Part shown: positions 24,080-32,779 of the stretch, one piece after another | How positions within the stretch are numbered: the first letter of the stretch is position 1 | How the letters are laid out: every line of letters begins with the position of its first letter | Source of the DNA: a virus | Virus record (IMG/VR): IMGVR_UViG_3300047476_002078 | Coordinates: 1 to 42,801 of that record | DNA: 42,801 bases | Reading direction: 5' to 3' (one strand) | Position numbers and translations under genes: made by a program | The notes under the pieces: model-generated | Databases searched by the model: none | What the model was told of the DNA's origin: nothing | What the model saw: only the letters and a program-made list of their open reading frames with translations

Positions 24080-26572
24080 ATGATAAGACAACGCCCAAAC
24101 ATTTTAGGAAATGATACAATTACTTCAGATTCTTTTGGAAGCTCTACTGCTATGTCAGGAGACGGTTCCTTGTTAGTTTCTGGAGCTTCAGAGCACAACC
24201 AGACAGGAGCCGTTTACGTCTTTTCTCTGGGAGGAGATTCTCTTTATTCACAGATTCAAAAAATAGTCTCAGATGACATAGCCACTGGAGATAATTTTGG
24301 GATTTCTGTAGATATAAGTAAAGATGGTAGCGTAATTGTAGTAGGGGCATCCGGAACAACCATAGCAGGGAAATCAAATTTCGGGTGTGCTTATGTTTTC
24401 AGAAAATCTGGTAATTCTTGGATTCAAGAAGCAAAACTTTTCACATCTTTATTATCGACGACAACTTCTCAACCTTTTTTTGGTTCAAATGTTGCAATAA
24501 GTGGAGACGGCAATACTATTGTTGTTTCTAACAAGTCAGAAACAAAAGATGTACAGTACGCTCTTTGCTTTTATTACGACGGGGTTTCTTGGACTGAGAA
24601 ATTTTTGCCATATTCAGAACCGGCGGAAGTTTACAACACTGAGTATAATTGGAAGGTGTCTGTAGATTTTAACGGCGAATTTATAGTATCTTCAAAAGCT
24701 CTTGCACAAAACGGAACAGAAGATAATGTAGGCTCTGTATTTGTTTATAAAAAAAATGAAGGGTCTTATCAAAATTTTCAAACATTAAATATAAGTAGAG
24801 AAACATTTCCGAATATATTCTCTATGGGGACTAGCCTATATTTTACTGAAAATGGGTTGAGTGTTTTAGCAAGTGCCCCAAAATCTAACTTAGATGAATT
24901 TTCTGAATTAGGTGCAATTTGCGTATTTAACAGGCATAGAAGAGATTTAACATTTTCGAGTTCACCTGAAGTATTTTATCCAAGAAATACTGACCAAGTA
25001 GATAATTTACGCTTTGGTTTAAAAATATCATGTAGTGAAAACGCTGAAAATTTAATTATATCTTGTAACGGAAGTGCTTATCTTTATAACAGATCACCGA
25101 AATTAAGTTCTTGGGAGTTCATGAATTTAATTTTAGCAAGTGATTATGGAATATCAGAAGTAGATTTTGCAAGTGATGTTGTGTGTTCTAAAGATTTCAT
25201 GTTTTTTTCTATAGCCTCTAAAAATCATTTGAGTAAAGGTGTAGTAACTCCTTTTAAAGTTCAATATAGAATATTTTTAAATGATTTTACAAGATTAGGG
25301 TCTTTAACCAAAATTTTTGATACCTCTATTGTACAAAATGAATTTTCAAATCCTACAGGTTTTATTGAACTTAGACAGCCGAGCCAATCCGCCGTATTTC
25401 AAAAATTAACAATAAACTCTTTATCTTCTTTTAATAAGTTAAAACTTAAATTGAACAAGATCGGAACTCCCACAGGGTTAATAGCTGTCAGAATAATTAG
25501 AGAGTCTGGTGTTTTACCATCTACAAGTGAAAATAATGTTTATGTTTCTTGGTTTGTAGATAGTGAAGAACTAACAGAAGGTGAAAACGAAGTTGTTTTA
25601 GATTTTCCTGTGAGACTTTCAAGCGGTAATTTTTATATTCAAATAGAACCATACAGTTATGATTCTTGGTCTGAAGGATTGAATGAAGTAGCTGTAGCTG
25701 TTGTTATTAATTCATCCTCACCTGATATTTTATTATACGACAGCGGTCTTCAGAATTACTCGGCTGTTACAAGCACATCATTGGTTTATTCTTTAGAGCT
25801 TTCGTCCTCTGTGTACAGAGGTCAGTTTAATTTTTTAAACTTTCCAGTTTTAGATACGTCAAATCCTCATATTGTATTAACAAAACAAGAGCCTTTCAAT
25901 TATTTTGGTGGGGAATTATTGGCTTTTGATATTGATGGAAACATTAAATCTTTTACTTTAGCTCAACCTGCAATAGCTGGAGCGGCTACTGCATCTGAAC
26001 TTGCTTCTTCTTTAAATATAGATTTAGCTTCTATTGGAGGTCAGGCAGAGGTAGTAAACGGAAGAGTAAAAATATCTTCAACGACTGAAAACGGTTACGC
26101 TAAATTTTTTCATACGTTTAATACTGTTTCACAAATTGGAACAGGTAGTTCAATGGATATTTTTAAATTTCAAAAAGGTTACTTTTGTAAGAATTGGAAA
26201 CCTGACATTTTAAGTAGAGCTAGAGTAAGTGTTCCTTTCAATAAGCAAGTGGTATCAGCTTGGAAATTTGCAGATATACCAGAATTTTATGCTAATTCTA
26301 CCATCTCAAATTATTTGGATGATGAAACCCTTTCTGTAGGAGAAGCCCAAAGTATAAAAGTTGAAGTTTACGATTCAAATGAATGGTCTTGGACTAAACA
26401 GCAAATAGTAGAGTTTGGTGTAACAAATTTTATTGAAAAACCGTTTACTCAGATTGTTAGTAATACTCAAAATGTCTCAATACCTTCAAGCGAAACATCT
26501 CACTTAAACGTAGTTTTATTTGAAGACACTATTGACGGAGTTGTTCATTACGGAGCTTTCTGGTATTTATAA
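24080..26572 (+). CDS. Seven-bladed FG-GAP-like propeller structural protein
   Basis: 830 residues. Residues 15-395 hold seven repeats of the FG-GAP kind, each with an SFGSS-, NFGIS-, FFGSN-, NWKVS-, SMGTS-, RFGLK- or DFASD-type start, a (S)xDG turn and a hydrophobic strand (LLVSGA, VIVVGA, TIVVSN and so on), ending in an aromatic VYVF-type strand. This predicts a complete seven-bladed integrin-alpha-like propeller. About 420-580 is a carbohydrate-binding-like beta sandwich, 610-710 resembles the flagellin-IN-like pattern of the 4572-8312 protein, and the last 80 residues are beta-rich. No signal peptide. Likely a virion surface or receptor-binding protein. The ribosome site lies in a hairpin. 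Confidence 0.65.
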   Translation: MIRQRPNILGNDTITSDSFGSSTAMSGDGSLLVSGASEHNQTGAVYVFSLGGDSLYSQIQKIVSDDIATGDNFGISVDISKDGSVIVVGASGTTIAGKSNFGCAYVFRKSGNSWIQEAKLFTSLLSTTTSQPFFGSNVAISGDGNTIVVSNKSETKDVQYALCFYYDGVSWTEKFLPYSEPAEVYNTEYNWKVSVDFNGEFIVSSKALAQNGTEDNVGSVFVYKKNEGSYQNFQTLNISRETFPNIFSMGTSLYFTENGLSVLASAPKSNLDEFSELGAICVFNRHRRDLTFSSSPEVFYPRNTDQVDNLRFGLKISCSENAENLIISCNGSAYLYNRSPKLSSWEFMNLILASDYGISEVDFASDVVCSKDFMFFSIASKNHLSKGVVTPFKVQYRIFLNDFTRLGSLTKIFDTSIVQNEFSNPTGFIELRQPSQSAVFQKLTINSLSSFNKLKLKLNKIGTPTGLIAVRIIRESGVLPSTSENNVYVSWFVDSEELTEGENEVVLDFPVRLSSGNFYIQIEPYSYDSWSEGLNEVAVAVVINSSSPDILLYDSGLQNYSAVTSTSLVYSLELSSSVYRGQFNFLNFPVLDTSNPHIVLTKQEPFNYFGGELLAFDIDGNIKSFTLAQPAIAGAATASELASSLNIDLASIGGQAEVVNGRVKISSTTENGYAKFFHTFNTVSQIGTGSSMDIFKFQKGYFCKNWKPDILSRARVSVPFNKQVVSAWKFADIPEFYANSTISNYLDDETLSVGEAQSIKVEVYDSNEWSWTKQQIVEFGVTNFIEKPFTQIVSNTQNVSIPSSETSHLNVVLFEDTIDGVVHYGAFWYL

Positions 26573-26593
26573 AGAAAAACTTTTGGATATACA

Positions 26594-27376
26594 ATGAAGC
26601 AGTATCACGATCTATTAAACTTTATCTTAAAAAATGGAAAAGTAAGAGAAGATAGAACAGGAACAGGTACTATAAGTGTTTTTGGATACCAAAATCGTTA
26701 TGATTTGGAAGAAGGTTTTCCTTTAGTCACTACAAAAAAAATTCACCTGAAATCAGTTATCCATGAACTACTTTGGTTCATTAACGGTAACACTAACATT
26801 AAATATCTTAAAGATAACGGCGTTTCGATCTGGGATGAGTGGGCAGATGAGAACGGGAATCTGGGTCCTGTTTATGGTCATCAATGGAGAAATTTTGGAG
26901 GTGTCGTAGATCAGCTTCAAAATGCTATTGATACAATCAAAAACAACCCAAAATCACGTCGAATTATCGTTTCTGCATGGAACCCTGTGGATATACCTCA
27001 GATGGCTTTACCGCCATGCCACGCCTTATTTCAGTTTTATGTTGAAGGTAATGAGTTATCTTGTCAATTATATCAAAGAAGTGCAGATGCTTTTTTAGGA
27101 GTTCCTTTTAATATTGCCTGTTATTCAATGTTGACTATGATGGTAGCTCAAGTAACTAATTTAAAGGCTAAAGAGTTTGTCCATACTTTTGGCGATTTAC
27201 ATATCTATAGTAATCATCTCGATCAAGTAAATTTACAGCTTTCTCGACAACCTAAAAAATTACCTTCACTTGAAATAAACCCAGATGTTAAATCTATTTT
27301 TGATTTTAAATACGAGGATTTTAAACTTATTGGTTATGAACCTGAACCTGCTATAAAAGCACCAGTAGCTATTTAA
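26594..27376 (+). CDS. thyA: Thymidylate synthase, ThyA type
   Basis: 260 residues, the standard length. [26 protein letters not shown], Arg122/Arg123 of [11 protein letters not shown], the catalytic Cys142 in [30 protein letters not shown] and the [10 protein letters not shown] end are all intact, so the enzyme should be active: dUMP plus methylene-tetrahydrofolate to dTMP. Its product is the substrate of the phage Tmk. No sign of dUMP hydroxymethylase specialisation is visible by eye, though that would need residue-level comparison. It lies 21 bases after the propeller gene, with a weak ribosome site. Confidence 0.95.
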   Translation: MKQYHDLLNFILKNGKVREDRTGTGTISVFGYQNRYDLEEGFPLVTTKKIHLKSVIHELLWFINGNTNIKYLKDNGVSIWDEWADENGNLGPVYGHQWRNFGGVVDQLQNAIDTIKNNPKSRRIIVSAWNPVDIPQMALPPCHALFQFYVEGNELSCQLYQRSADAFLGVPFNIACYSMLTMMVAQVTNLKAKEFVHTFGDLHIYSNHLDQVNLQLSRQPKKLPSLEINPDVKSIFDFKYEDFKLIGYEPEPAIKAPVAI

Positions 27377-27378
27377 TT

Positions 27379-27615
27379 TTATTTATTTTCAAATTCATCC
27401 CATAAAGATTGGCAAAAAGCCCAAGTTGCGTCTTCACTTGGAAAATATTTTCTAACCTTCTTATGACATTTAGTTCTCTTGTGCTCTACGTCTCCGACTA
27501 AAGTATCCCAAAATTGTTTTCTACTCCCTTCAGTCCAGCCTTTAGGCATATTTTTCCATTCTGTAGAAATTTTGTTTTCTAATTCTGAAATTTTTTCCAT
27601 TAAACTTTTTTTCAT
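27379..27615 (-). CDS. Hypothetical 78-residue basic protein
   Basis: Helical, basic and aromatic: PKGWTEGSRKQFWDTL (about 24-39) and KRTKCHKKV, ATWAFCQSLWDEF near the end. Small phage proteins with a KGW..SR..FW-type motif are frequent, but I know no function. It converges on thyA with only 2 bases between the stops. An AGAGGGAT ribosome site is present. Confidence 0.5.
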   Translation of the reverse strand: MKKSLMEKISELENKISTEWKNMPKGWTEGSRKQFWDTLVGDVEHKRTKCHKKVRKYFPSEDATWAFCQSLWDEFENK

Positions 27616-27677
27616 ATAATCCCTCTTGGAGATTTAAAATAATTACAAGAAAATTCACCGTTAATCTTTACATCAAT

Positions 27678-27683
27678 TATATT
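27678..27683 (+). promoter_or_regulatory. -10 box abutting start at 27690
   Basis: TATATT ends 6 bases before the ATG at 27690. The AAGGA in between is immediately next to the ATG, too close to act as a ribosome site. TTCACC at 27654-27659 may be a weak -35 box (18-base spacer). Leaderless candidate. Confidence 0.5.
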
Positions 27684-27689
27684 TAAGGA

Positions 27690-27893
27690 ATGAAAAATAA
27701 AAGTGAAAAAAAAGAAGATATGTGTATAAAGTGCGTTCACGCCTTACCAAATTTTAATTTACTTTGGTGTAATAAATATAAAAAAAGCGTACACGCTCAT
27801 GATAAATGCCTTCATTTTGATTTAAGAGAAAAAATTTGTTCTGAATGTAATTGCAAGTTATTAGACTGCTTGTGTCAATACGATGAGTTTTAA
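27690..27893 (+). CDS. Small cysteine-rich (zinc-binding) protein
   Basis: 67 residues with Cys/His-rich pattern: CIKC (12-15), WC (26-27), H-x-H-x2-KC (36-41), CSECNC (51-56), CLC (61-63). This could bind two zinc ions. No family is recognised. It precedes a second small gene by 9 bases. The start codon is set by the TATATT box, with no ribosome site. Confidence 0.5.
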   Translation: MKNKSEKKEDMCIKCVHALPNFNLLWCNKYKKSVHAHDKCLHFDLREKICSECNCKLLDCLCQYDEF

Positions 27894-27902
27894 AGGTAAA
27901 GA

Positions 27903-28115
27903 ATGGAAATTTTAAAAAAATACGTTATTTTATACATGTATCAAAAAGATCGTAACTTTTATTTAGTAGATTACGATCATGATTCTATAGAGTGGTCTGG
28001 AGATAAAAAAAATAGTTTAATTTTTCCGAATGAGGAAGAAGCATTGAAAGCCATCGAGCAATTTCCTTGGTTTGTTCATAAAGACTTATGTGTAGTTAAA
28101 GAATCAGTTTTCTAG
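27903..28115 (+). CDS. Hypothetical 70-residue protein
   Basis: Alpha/beta: YVILYMYQKDRNFYLVDY is two aromatic strands, then a helix with EEEALKAIEQF and a final strand. AAAGGT ribosome site. Its 3' end overlaps by 12 bases the convergent gene at 28104-28634. No family is recognised. Confidence 0.45.
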   Translation: MEILKKYVILYMYQKDRNFYLVDYDHDSIEWSGDKKNSLIFPNEEEALKAIEQFPWFVHKDLCVVKESVF

Positions 28116-28634
28116 CATTTTGGATTTACGTCTTTTTTTAACCACTAACTCCAAGGAGTCAGCAAAAATTTTTCCTGACCTTACCTCATCTTTTATTTTT
28201 TTGATTTCTTGCAGAAGATTATCATTTGTAGTTTCTTCAAATCTGCCTTCCATTTCTTCAATCTTCTTTTTTAGAAAATCTATAGTTTTTTGATTTTCTA
28301 ACATTATGCTGACAATCTCATTAATTTTTTTCAAAAGTTCGGTTTCAAAAATTAAATCAGAGCTTTCTTCCGTCATTTTTTCTTTAAAATTCAAAGGAGG
28401 GTCAATGACTTTATCATCGAAAATTTTGAACAAATTTGACGGGATTGTTACGTATTTAACAAATTTATTTTCTGAAACTATTTGAGTTTTTACCAAATAG
28501 CCTTCATTTACGTCTAAAATAAGATCGTTAGTCAGCTTAAATGGGTTACGGAATAAAACAATTTCAGGGTATGATTTATAAAAATCATCTGTTATTGTAA
28601 GAATATCGCCAACTTTAAACGGTGCATTATACAT
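28104..28634 (-). CDS. Hypothetical coiled-coil protein, 176 residues
   Basis: Residues 1-80 are beta-rich (GDILTITDD, LILDVNEGYLVKTQIVSE) and could be an SH3- or KOW-like barrel, the fold seen in small phage DNA- or RNA-interacting proteins. About 85-155 is an amphipathic coiled coil, and the C terminus is basic (KKRRKSK). The pair of barrel plus coiled coil suggests an oligomeric binding protein; the function is unknown. It diverges from the gene at 28658 with only 23 bases between the two starts. Confidence 0.45.
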   Translation of the reverse strand: MYNAPFKVGDILTITDDFYKSYPEIVLFRNPFKLTNDLILDVNEGYLVKTQIVSENKFVKYVTIPSNLFKIFDDKVIDPPLNFKEKMTEESSDLIFETELLKKINEIVSIMLENQKTIDFLKKKIEEMEGRFEETTNDNLLQEIKKIKDEVRSGKIFADSLELVVKKRRKSKMLEN

Positions 28635-28657
28635 GTTTATCCTTCAAGGAAGAAATT

Positions 28658-28933
28658 ATGCGTTTGTTTGTATTTCAATTAAACAATTTCTCTCACGATT
28701 TCAAGAATTTTGTTGTGAAACAAGATAAAAAAAGTGAAGATTTCATGGCTGTTCATTCAGCATTGCTTAGAATAATGCCTAGCAAAAAATTTGAATGTAG
28801 CGTGAGTTACAATTGGCAGTCAGGGTTCCCTTTGTTTATTTTTGAAGATGAGACGGATGTATATGTTGTTTCAGACACACAGCTAAAAATGTTCGGTATA
28901 AAAAGTAGTTTTGAAATAAATGTAGAGGTTTAA
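28658..28933 (+). CDS. Hypothetical 91-residue protein
   Basis: The open frame begins at an ATG at 28622, but the AAGGAAG ribosome site points to the ATG at 28658. Short beta-rich protein with FVFQLNN, PLFIFEDETDVYVVSD strands. No family is recognised. It starts a plus-strand operon running through the glycosyltransferases to at least 32779: the next start is 2 bases after its stop. Confidence 0.5.
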   Translation: MRLFVFQLNNFSHDFKNFVVKQDKKSEDFMAVHSALLRIMPSKKFECSVSYNWQSGFPLFIFEDETDVYVVSDTQLKMFGIKSSFEINVEV

Positions 28934-28934
28934 A

Positions 28935-29159
28935 ATGCAAAAAGATGATGATTTTAGAAGAATTACTTCTATGCCTTTAGCTAAAGCGTTAAAAAATCCT
29001 CATACCGCTTCGGACTGGCTGGCAGAAAAAATGAATCTTGAACCACATCAAGTACATATTTCAAAAACAAGTGAAGATGAAATGGATACATATCTTGAAG
29101 GTTCATTATTGCTTCAAGGGGTTTCCTCTTTTAATTTTAAGGTCAAAATAAAAAAATGA
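28935..29159 (+). CDS. Hypothetical 74-residue protein
   Basis: Acidic helical N terminus (DDDFRRITSMPLAKALKN) with a small C-terminal strand pair. AGAGGT ribosome site just upstream; the last 4 bases form an ATGA overlap with the glycosyltransferase that follows, so translation is coupled. No family is recognised. Confidence 0.45.
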   Translation: MQKDDDFRRITSMPLAKALKNPHTASDWLAEKMNLEPHQVHISKTSEDEMDTYLEGSLLLQGVSSFNFKVKIKK

Positions 29160-30295
29160 TAGCAGTTGTTCTTTCTGAGAAAAACGAATGTCAAAAAAGA
29201 TTAGCTTTCGTAAAATCTAAATTATACCAAAACGGTTTAAATTGTATCGTTATTCAAGATATTTGGGAAATGGAAAAATTAATCCCTTTTCTTTACTCAA
29301 TTGGGGACTTCCCTTTTTTGTTTTTTAAAAGTCCTTGGGAATGGATAGAAAAACCAAAAGAGATATTAGAGTTTCATGCCTCTAACACAGGATTCGACAG
29401 TGTAGTTGTTAGTGGGGATATTGTTACTTATATTCCATCAAGAGTGACTGTATTTCGAGATACTCTTATTAATTTTAAACAATTATATAACCAAGAGTTT
29501 TATAATTTTTATGCAAAAAATTCTCAAAAAGTAATTGATAAGCCAAACTATGCCCCTCACATATTTTTGACTACACATAATAGACATACCTATTTAGAAT
29601 TAACCCTAAACTCGCTTTTATTTAATGTGAGTGAGTCAACTCCAATAACTTTATTACTGAATGAACCTACAGAAGAAGTTTACAAAACAGCGTTAAAATT
29701 TTCTCAAAAAAGACAAATTGAAATTTTACATATAGAAAAAAACTCATTCTATTCTTCAATAAATTTAGCTGTTCAGTGGTATAACCCAGACATATTTATG
29801 GTATTTGAGGATGACTTTATCCTGCCTCCAACGGCAAAAGAATATTATCCAAATTGGGAGTATCATTTTGCCAGAAGGTTACAAGAATTTGACTTAGTTG
29901 GTTGGAGTCCTATTTTAGATAATGGTCCGACAATTCATAGATTACCTAGAATAGAATCAAAGCCTTTTGGTCAGTGGTATTACGGAAATAAATCTGAAAA
30001 ACCTTTACTATTAGGCAACGCTTTAATGATTAGAAAAAATTTTTGGTTAGAATCTTTAAAATTTATGGCTGAATCAGGGGATGAGAATAAATGGTACACT
30101 CCGCTAGATCACACGTTACATAAAAATGCTAAGAAATATTGTATGCCTAGTTTAAGAGGTTATCATATCGGATGGAATCAAACTTTGGATTATAATTTTA
30201 AAGCTCCTACAAATTTTGACCCTCCTTTAAAAAACACAGTTACTAGCATAAATACGGGTGAAAAAAGAGAGTTCAACTTACAGGATATTCTATGA
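29156..30295 (+). CDS. GT-A fold glycosyltransferase
   Basis: 379 residues. Residues 1-125 are a phage-specific N-terminal part of unknown function. From about 130 the GT2-like enzyme starts with PHIFLTTHNRHTYLELTLNSLL, then VFEDDFILP (Glu218-Asp219-Asp220, the metal/nucleotide-sugar motif), LLGNALMIRKNFWLES and PLDHTLHK, then YHIGWN near the end. It sits in a tight operon: 4-base ATGA overlaps on both sides (29156 and 30292). Donor and acceptor cannot be predicted. Confidence 0.8.
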   Translation: MIAVVLSEKNECQKRLAFVKSKLYQNGLNCIVIQDIWEMEKLIPFLYSIGDFPFLFFKSPWEWIEKPKEILEFHASNTGFDSVVVSGDIVTYIPSRVTVFRDTLINFKQLYNQEFYNFYAKNSQKVIDKPNYAPHIFLTTHNRHTYLELTLNSLLFNVSESTPITLLLNEPTEEVYKTALKFSQKRQIEILHIEKNSFYSSINLAVQWYNPDIFMVFEDDFILPPTAKEYYPNWEYHFARRLQEFDLVGWSPILDNGPTIHRLPRIESKPFGQWYYGNKSEKPLLLGNALMIRKNFWLESLKFMAESGDENKWYTPLDHTLHKNAKKYCMPSLRGYHIGWNQTLDYNFKAPTNFDPPLKNTVTSINTGEKREFNLQDIL

Positions 30296-31086
30296 AAATA
30301 TTCATAGGTTTTGATAACAATGAGGCGGAAGCTGCCAAAGTGTGTGAATATTCTTTACGTAAAAACTCAAGTTCAGAATTAGATATAGTTTTTTTAAACA
30401 TTCATAATTTGAATTTTAATCGACCTTTAGACCCGTTGCAATCAAGCGAGTTCACATATACTAGATTTTTAGTTCCTTACTTGTGCGGATATGAAGGTAG
30501 AGCTTTGTTTATGGATTCGGACATGATTGTTCTTTCAGACATAAATGAGTTATTTGGTTTGTATGACCCGAATTATTCAATTCAAGTAGTAAAACATGAT
30601 TATGTTCCCACCCAACAAATAAAAAAAGGCAACAAAATACAGTCAGCTTACCATAGAAAAAATTGGTCTTCCTTAATGATGATGAATTGTGGAGATTTAA
30701 AAATATGGTCTAAAGATTATGTTGAAAAATCTACAGGTTCAGATTTACATCAATTTTTAGGTATCCGTGATGATAAAATTGGAGCTATACCAAAAAATTG
30801 GAATAGCCTTGATATTTTTGAGTCTGACACAAAAATACTTCATTTTACGTCTGGAGGTCCTTGGATTAAAGGTTGTGAAAATCATCCTGAATCGTATTTG
30901 TGGCTTCAATACTGGAAAGATATGTACAAAGATGGAATTAGAAGTGTTTTATCCGCTTACGATTGGAATAATATTGATAGTAATGTTTTCTTTAAATGGT
31001 GTGAAAATAAAAGGAAACAAGATATTTCCCCAGACAAAATATCATTCGTAGAGTTTGTCAGAGAGACGTTAAGTAAATTGTTATGA
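30292..31086 (+). CDS. GT8-family glycosyltransferase
   Basis: 264 residues. Canonical GT8 layout: MKIFIGFDNNEAEAAKVCEYSL (donor loop), FTYTRFLVPYLCGYEGRALFMDSDMIVLSD (Asp75-Ser-Asp77, the DxD), then NCGDLKIWSKDY, and KILHFTSGGPWI as the His motif near the end. Expected: retaining transfer from a UDP sugar, the chemistry used in lipooligosaccharide and glycogenin-type synthesis. The last 44 residues (about 221-264) are a separate acidic/basic helical tail whose motif recurs as a stand-alone gene at 32762-32968. Overlaps of 4 bases on both sides. Confidence 0.9.
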   Translation: MKIFIGFDNNEAEAAKVCEYSLRKNSSSELDIVFLNIHNLNFNRPLDPLQSSEFTYTRFLVPYLCGYEGRALFMDSDMIVLSDINELFGLYDPNYSIQVVKHDYVPTQQIKKGNKIQSAYHRKNWSSLMMMNCGDLKIWSKDYVEKSTGSDLHQFLGIRDDKIGAIPKNWNSLDIFESDTKILHFTSGGPWIKGCENHPESYLWLQYWKDMYKDGIRSVLSAYDWNNIDSNVFFKWCENKRKQDISPDKISFVEFVRETLSKLL

Positions 31087-31832
31087 ATCATATTTTTAAT
31101 AAATGCTACCTTCAAATATCCTCAGATTTTAATTTAGAATACATTAAAAAACAGGATTGTGTTTTATTTTCAGATAAGTACAAGTTCATAGATTATTTTA
31201 ATACTGCTATAGGATGTTCAAATTCATTGGTAGCTTGGAAAGGAAATAGCTTATTAGATTTAGTTAAAAAAGGCACAAGCGTTGCCACTTTTGTAAAAGC
31301 TTTAAGTGAATACGAGTCAGATAAAGACCTTCTCGTTTTTGGTGACATTGAAGACATAGCATTAATAATTTTGCAGACTATTAAATCTCTTACAAACTTA
31401 GATTTAAAGCAATTTTGGAGAGTTTGTGAAAAACAATATTTTCCTGTTACTATATCTGAAGATAGGCTAGAATTTTTAATTTCTTTGATAGAGCCTGTTG
31501 AAATTAAAGTAAAACGATTGTCTCCTGAATTTATGTACGCCGATTTTTTATTCAGAAATGACTCAACTTCAAAACAAGAGTTTTTAAAATTTTTTAATTT
31601 TTGTAATAATCACCAAATCAAAAAAAATTACAAATTAGGTCAGATATTTTACAGAGAAAATTTGTGGAAAGATGATTCTTATAAAAATTTTATCACAGAA
31701 AACTCACCTCAAGAAGTTATAACTGAAAACATAGAAAGAGAATGGTATTCCAACATAGATGTTATCGAATTAAATAAACATGTTTTAAAGTACATAGAGA
31801 GTATAAATGGTTTTGAAGTGCTTAGGCGATAA
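31083..31832 (+). CDS. Unidentified protein of the glycosyltransferase operon
   Basis: 249 residues, alpha/beta, no enzyme motif found. It starts in an ATGA overlap with the GT8 gene. A segment near 107-139 (FWRVCEKQYFPVTISEDRLEFL) resembles the tail of that GT8 protein (FFKWCENKRKQDISPDKISFV), suggesting a shared small module. Possible roles: a glycosyltransferase accessory or a degenerate GT. The last 26 bases overlap the next gene. Confidence 0.55.
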   Translation: MNHIFNKCYLQISSDFNLEYIKKQDCVLFSDKYKFIDYFNTAIGCSNSLVAWKGNSLLDLVKKGTSVATFVKALSEYESDKDLLVFGDIEDIALIILQTIKSLTNLDLKQFWRVCEKQYFPVTISEDRLEFLISLIEPVEIKVKRLSPEFMYADFLFRNDSTSKQEFLKFFNFCNNHQIKKNYKLGQIFYRENLWKDDSYKNFITENSPQEVITENIEREWYSNIDVIELNKHVLKYIESINGFEVLRR

Positions 31833-32034
31833 ATGTAAAGAGTGTCCAAATCACACTGAACTTTTGGATAATCTGGAAAAAATTGATACCTGCATTGATG
31901 GTTGTATAGGGTTGAAACCTTATTTTATAAATTTCGATAAAAAGCCACTTGAAGAAATACAAGCAACTTTTTCGGATGGAAGAGTAACTGACTTTGAATT
32001 TAAACTTATGCCTCCAGTTTTTAGGAGCATTTAA
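31807..32034 (+). CDS. Small cysteine-containing protein
   Basis: 75 residues. The ATG lies 26 bases inside the preceding gene; no later start in frame is plausible. Cys at 5, 10, 13, 29 and 33 in C-L-GDKCKECPNHT and CIDGCIG could bind metal. Ends in two beta strands (EIQATFSDGRVTDFEFKL). No family is recognised. The next gene follows 3 bases later. Confidence 0.45.
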   Translation: MVLKCLGDKCKECPNHTELLDNLEKIDTCIDGCIGLKPYFINFDKKPLEEIQATFSDGRVTDFEFKLMPPVFRSI

Positions 32035-32037
32035 AAA

Positions 32038-32517
32038 ATGAAAATTTTTGATTGCTTCATGTTTAATAATCAGATTGAAATTTTTAACAAAAGAGTCGAA
32101 AAACATTTTGATTATGTAGAAAGCTTTGTGATAGCTCAAGGAAAATTCAATTACGACGGTTCAGAAAAAGAATTTGTAGATTTATATGGCAAAAAATTAA
32201 CTCATATAATTAATGAAGAGAGAATAAGCTCCAAGACAATTCAACGTAATTTAATTATGAAAGGATTAGAAAAATGTAATTCTGAAGACATAATTATTTT
32301 TTCAAGAATAAATGAGTTTGTTGATTTTGATAGATTATTACCTTTTATTAAAGTTTTAGATTTTTTTCCAATATCTTTAGGATTATCAAACAGAGGTAAT
32401 CAAGCCGGACCTATAGTTACAAAGTACAAATATTTAAAATCTTTTACCCTGTCCCAATTAAGGAACCAAAGAAATTTTTTGTTAAAATTAGAAAACGGCT
32501 CTTTTTATGAGAATTGA
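32038..32517 (+). CDS. GT17-like glycosyltransferase, short form
   Basis: 159 residues. The N-terminal MKIFDCFMFNNQIEIFNKRVE and FVIAQGKFNYDGSEK motifs match the start of GT17 (beta-1,4-mannosyl-glycoprotein GlcNAc-transferase-like) domains. EDIIIFSRINEFVDF follows the same order as in the N-terminal part of the 12570-14654 fusion (EDIVILSEDNIVF). The protein is shorter than usual (about 280 residues), and its stop falls 10 bases into the next gene, so it could be a truncated enzyme or part of a split protein with the 90-residue product that follows. AAAAA precedes the ATG; no clear ribosome site. Confidence 0.65.
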   Translation: MKIFDCFMFNNQIEIFNKRVEKHFDYVESFVIAQGKFNYDGSEKEFVDLYGKKLTHIINEERISSKTIQRNLIMKGLEKCNSEDIIIFSRINEFVDFDRLLPFIKVLDFFPISLGLSNRGNQAGPIVTKYKYLKSFTLSQLRNQRNFLLKLENGSFYEN

Positions 32518-32779
32518 TGGTAATTATTTATTTTTAGACCATATTGGAATTATGGATTCCATAATTTCTAATTTACATTCTTCTTATCATAAAATGATAT
32601 TAAGTTTTCAAGTACAGATTTCTGTTGATTGTTTTTTTATTCCGAACGATTGTTTAGATGAAGTAAAACAAATGCTTTTAAATGTTTCTCAGGAAACAAT
32701 TCCAATTAATTTATCAAAAGACATAAATAACGATATATTTAGACTTAAAAAACAAGAACACTTATTGGTTCGGTGGTAA
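32507..32779 (+). CDS. Hypothetical 90-residue protein, maybe second half of the GT17-like enzyme
   Basis: Begins inside the end of the previous gene (11-base overlap) in another frame. Residues RIDGNYLFLDHIGIMDSI could be the C-terminal part of a GT17 enzyme whose frame shifted, but I see no slippery run at the junction and cannot prove it. Ends QEHLLVRW, overlapping the convergent small gene by 18 bases. Cysteine and hydrophobic content are normal. Confidence 0.4.
   Translation: MRIDGNYLFLDHIGIMDSIISNLHSSYHKMILSFQVQISVDCFFIPNDCLDEVKQMLLNVSQETIPINLSKDINNDIFRLKKQEHLLVRW

Noticed and set aside
26594-27376. ThyA as a dUMP/dCMP hydroxymethylase for DNA hypermodification
   Set aside because: Standard ThyA motifs are all present and nothing visible points to hydroxymethylase specificity; it cannot be excluded without residue-level comparison.
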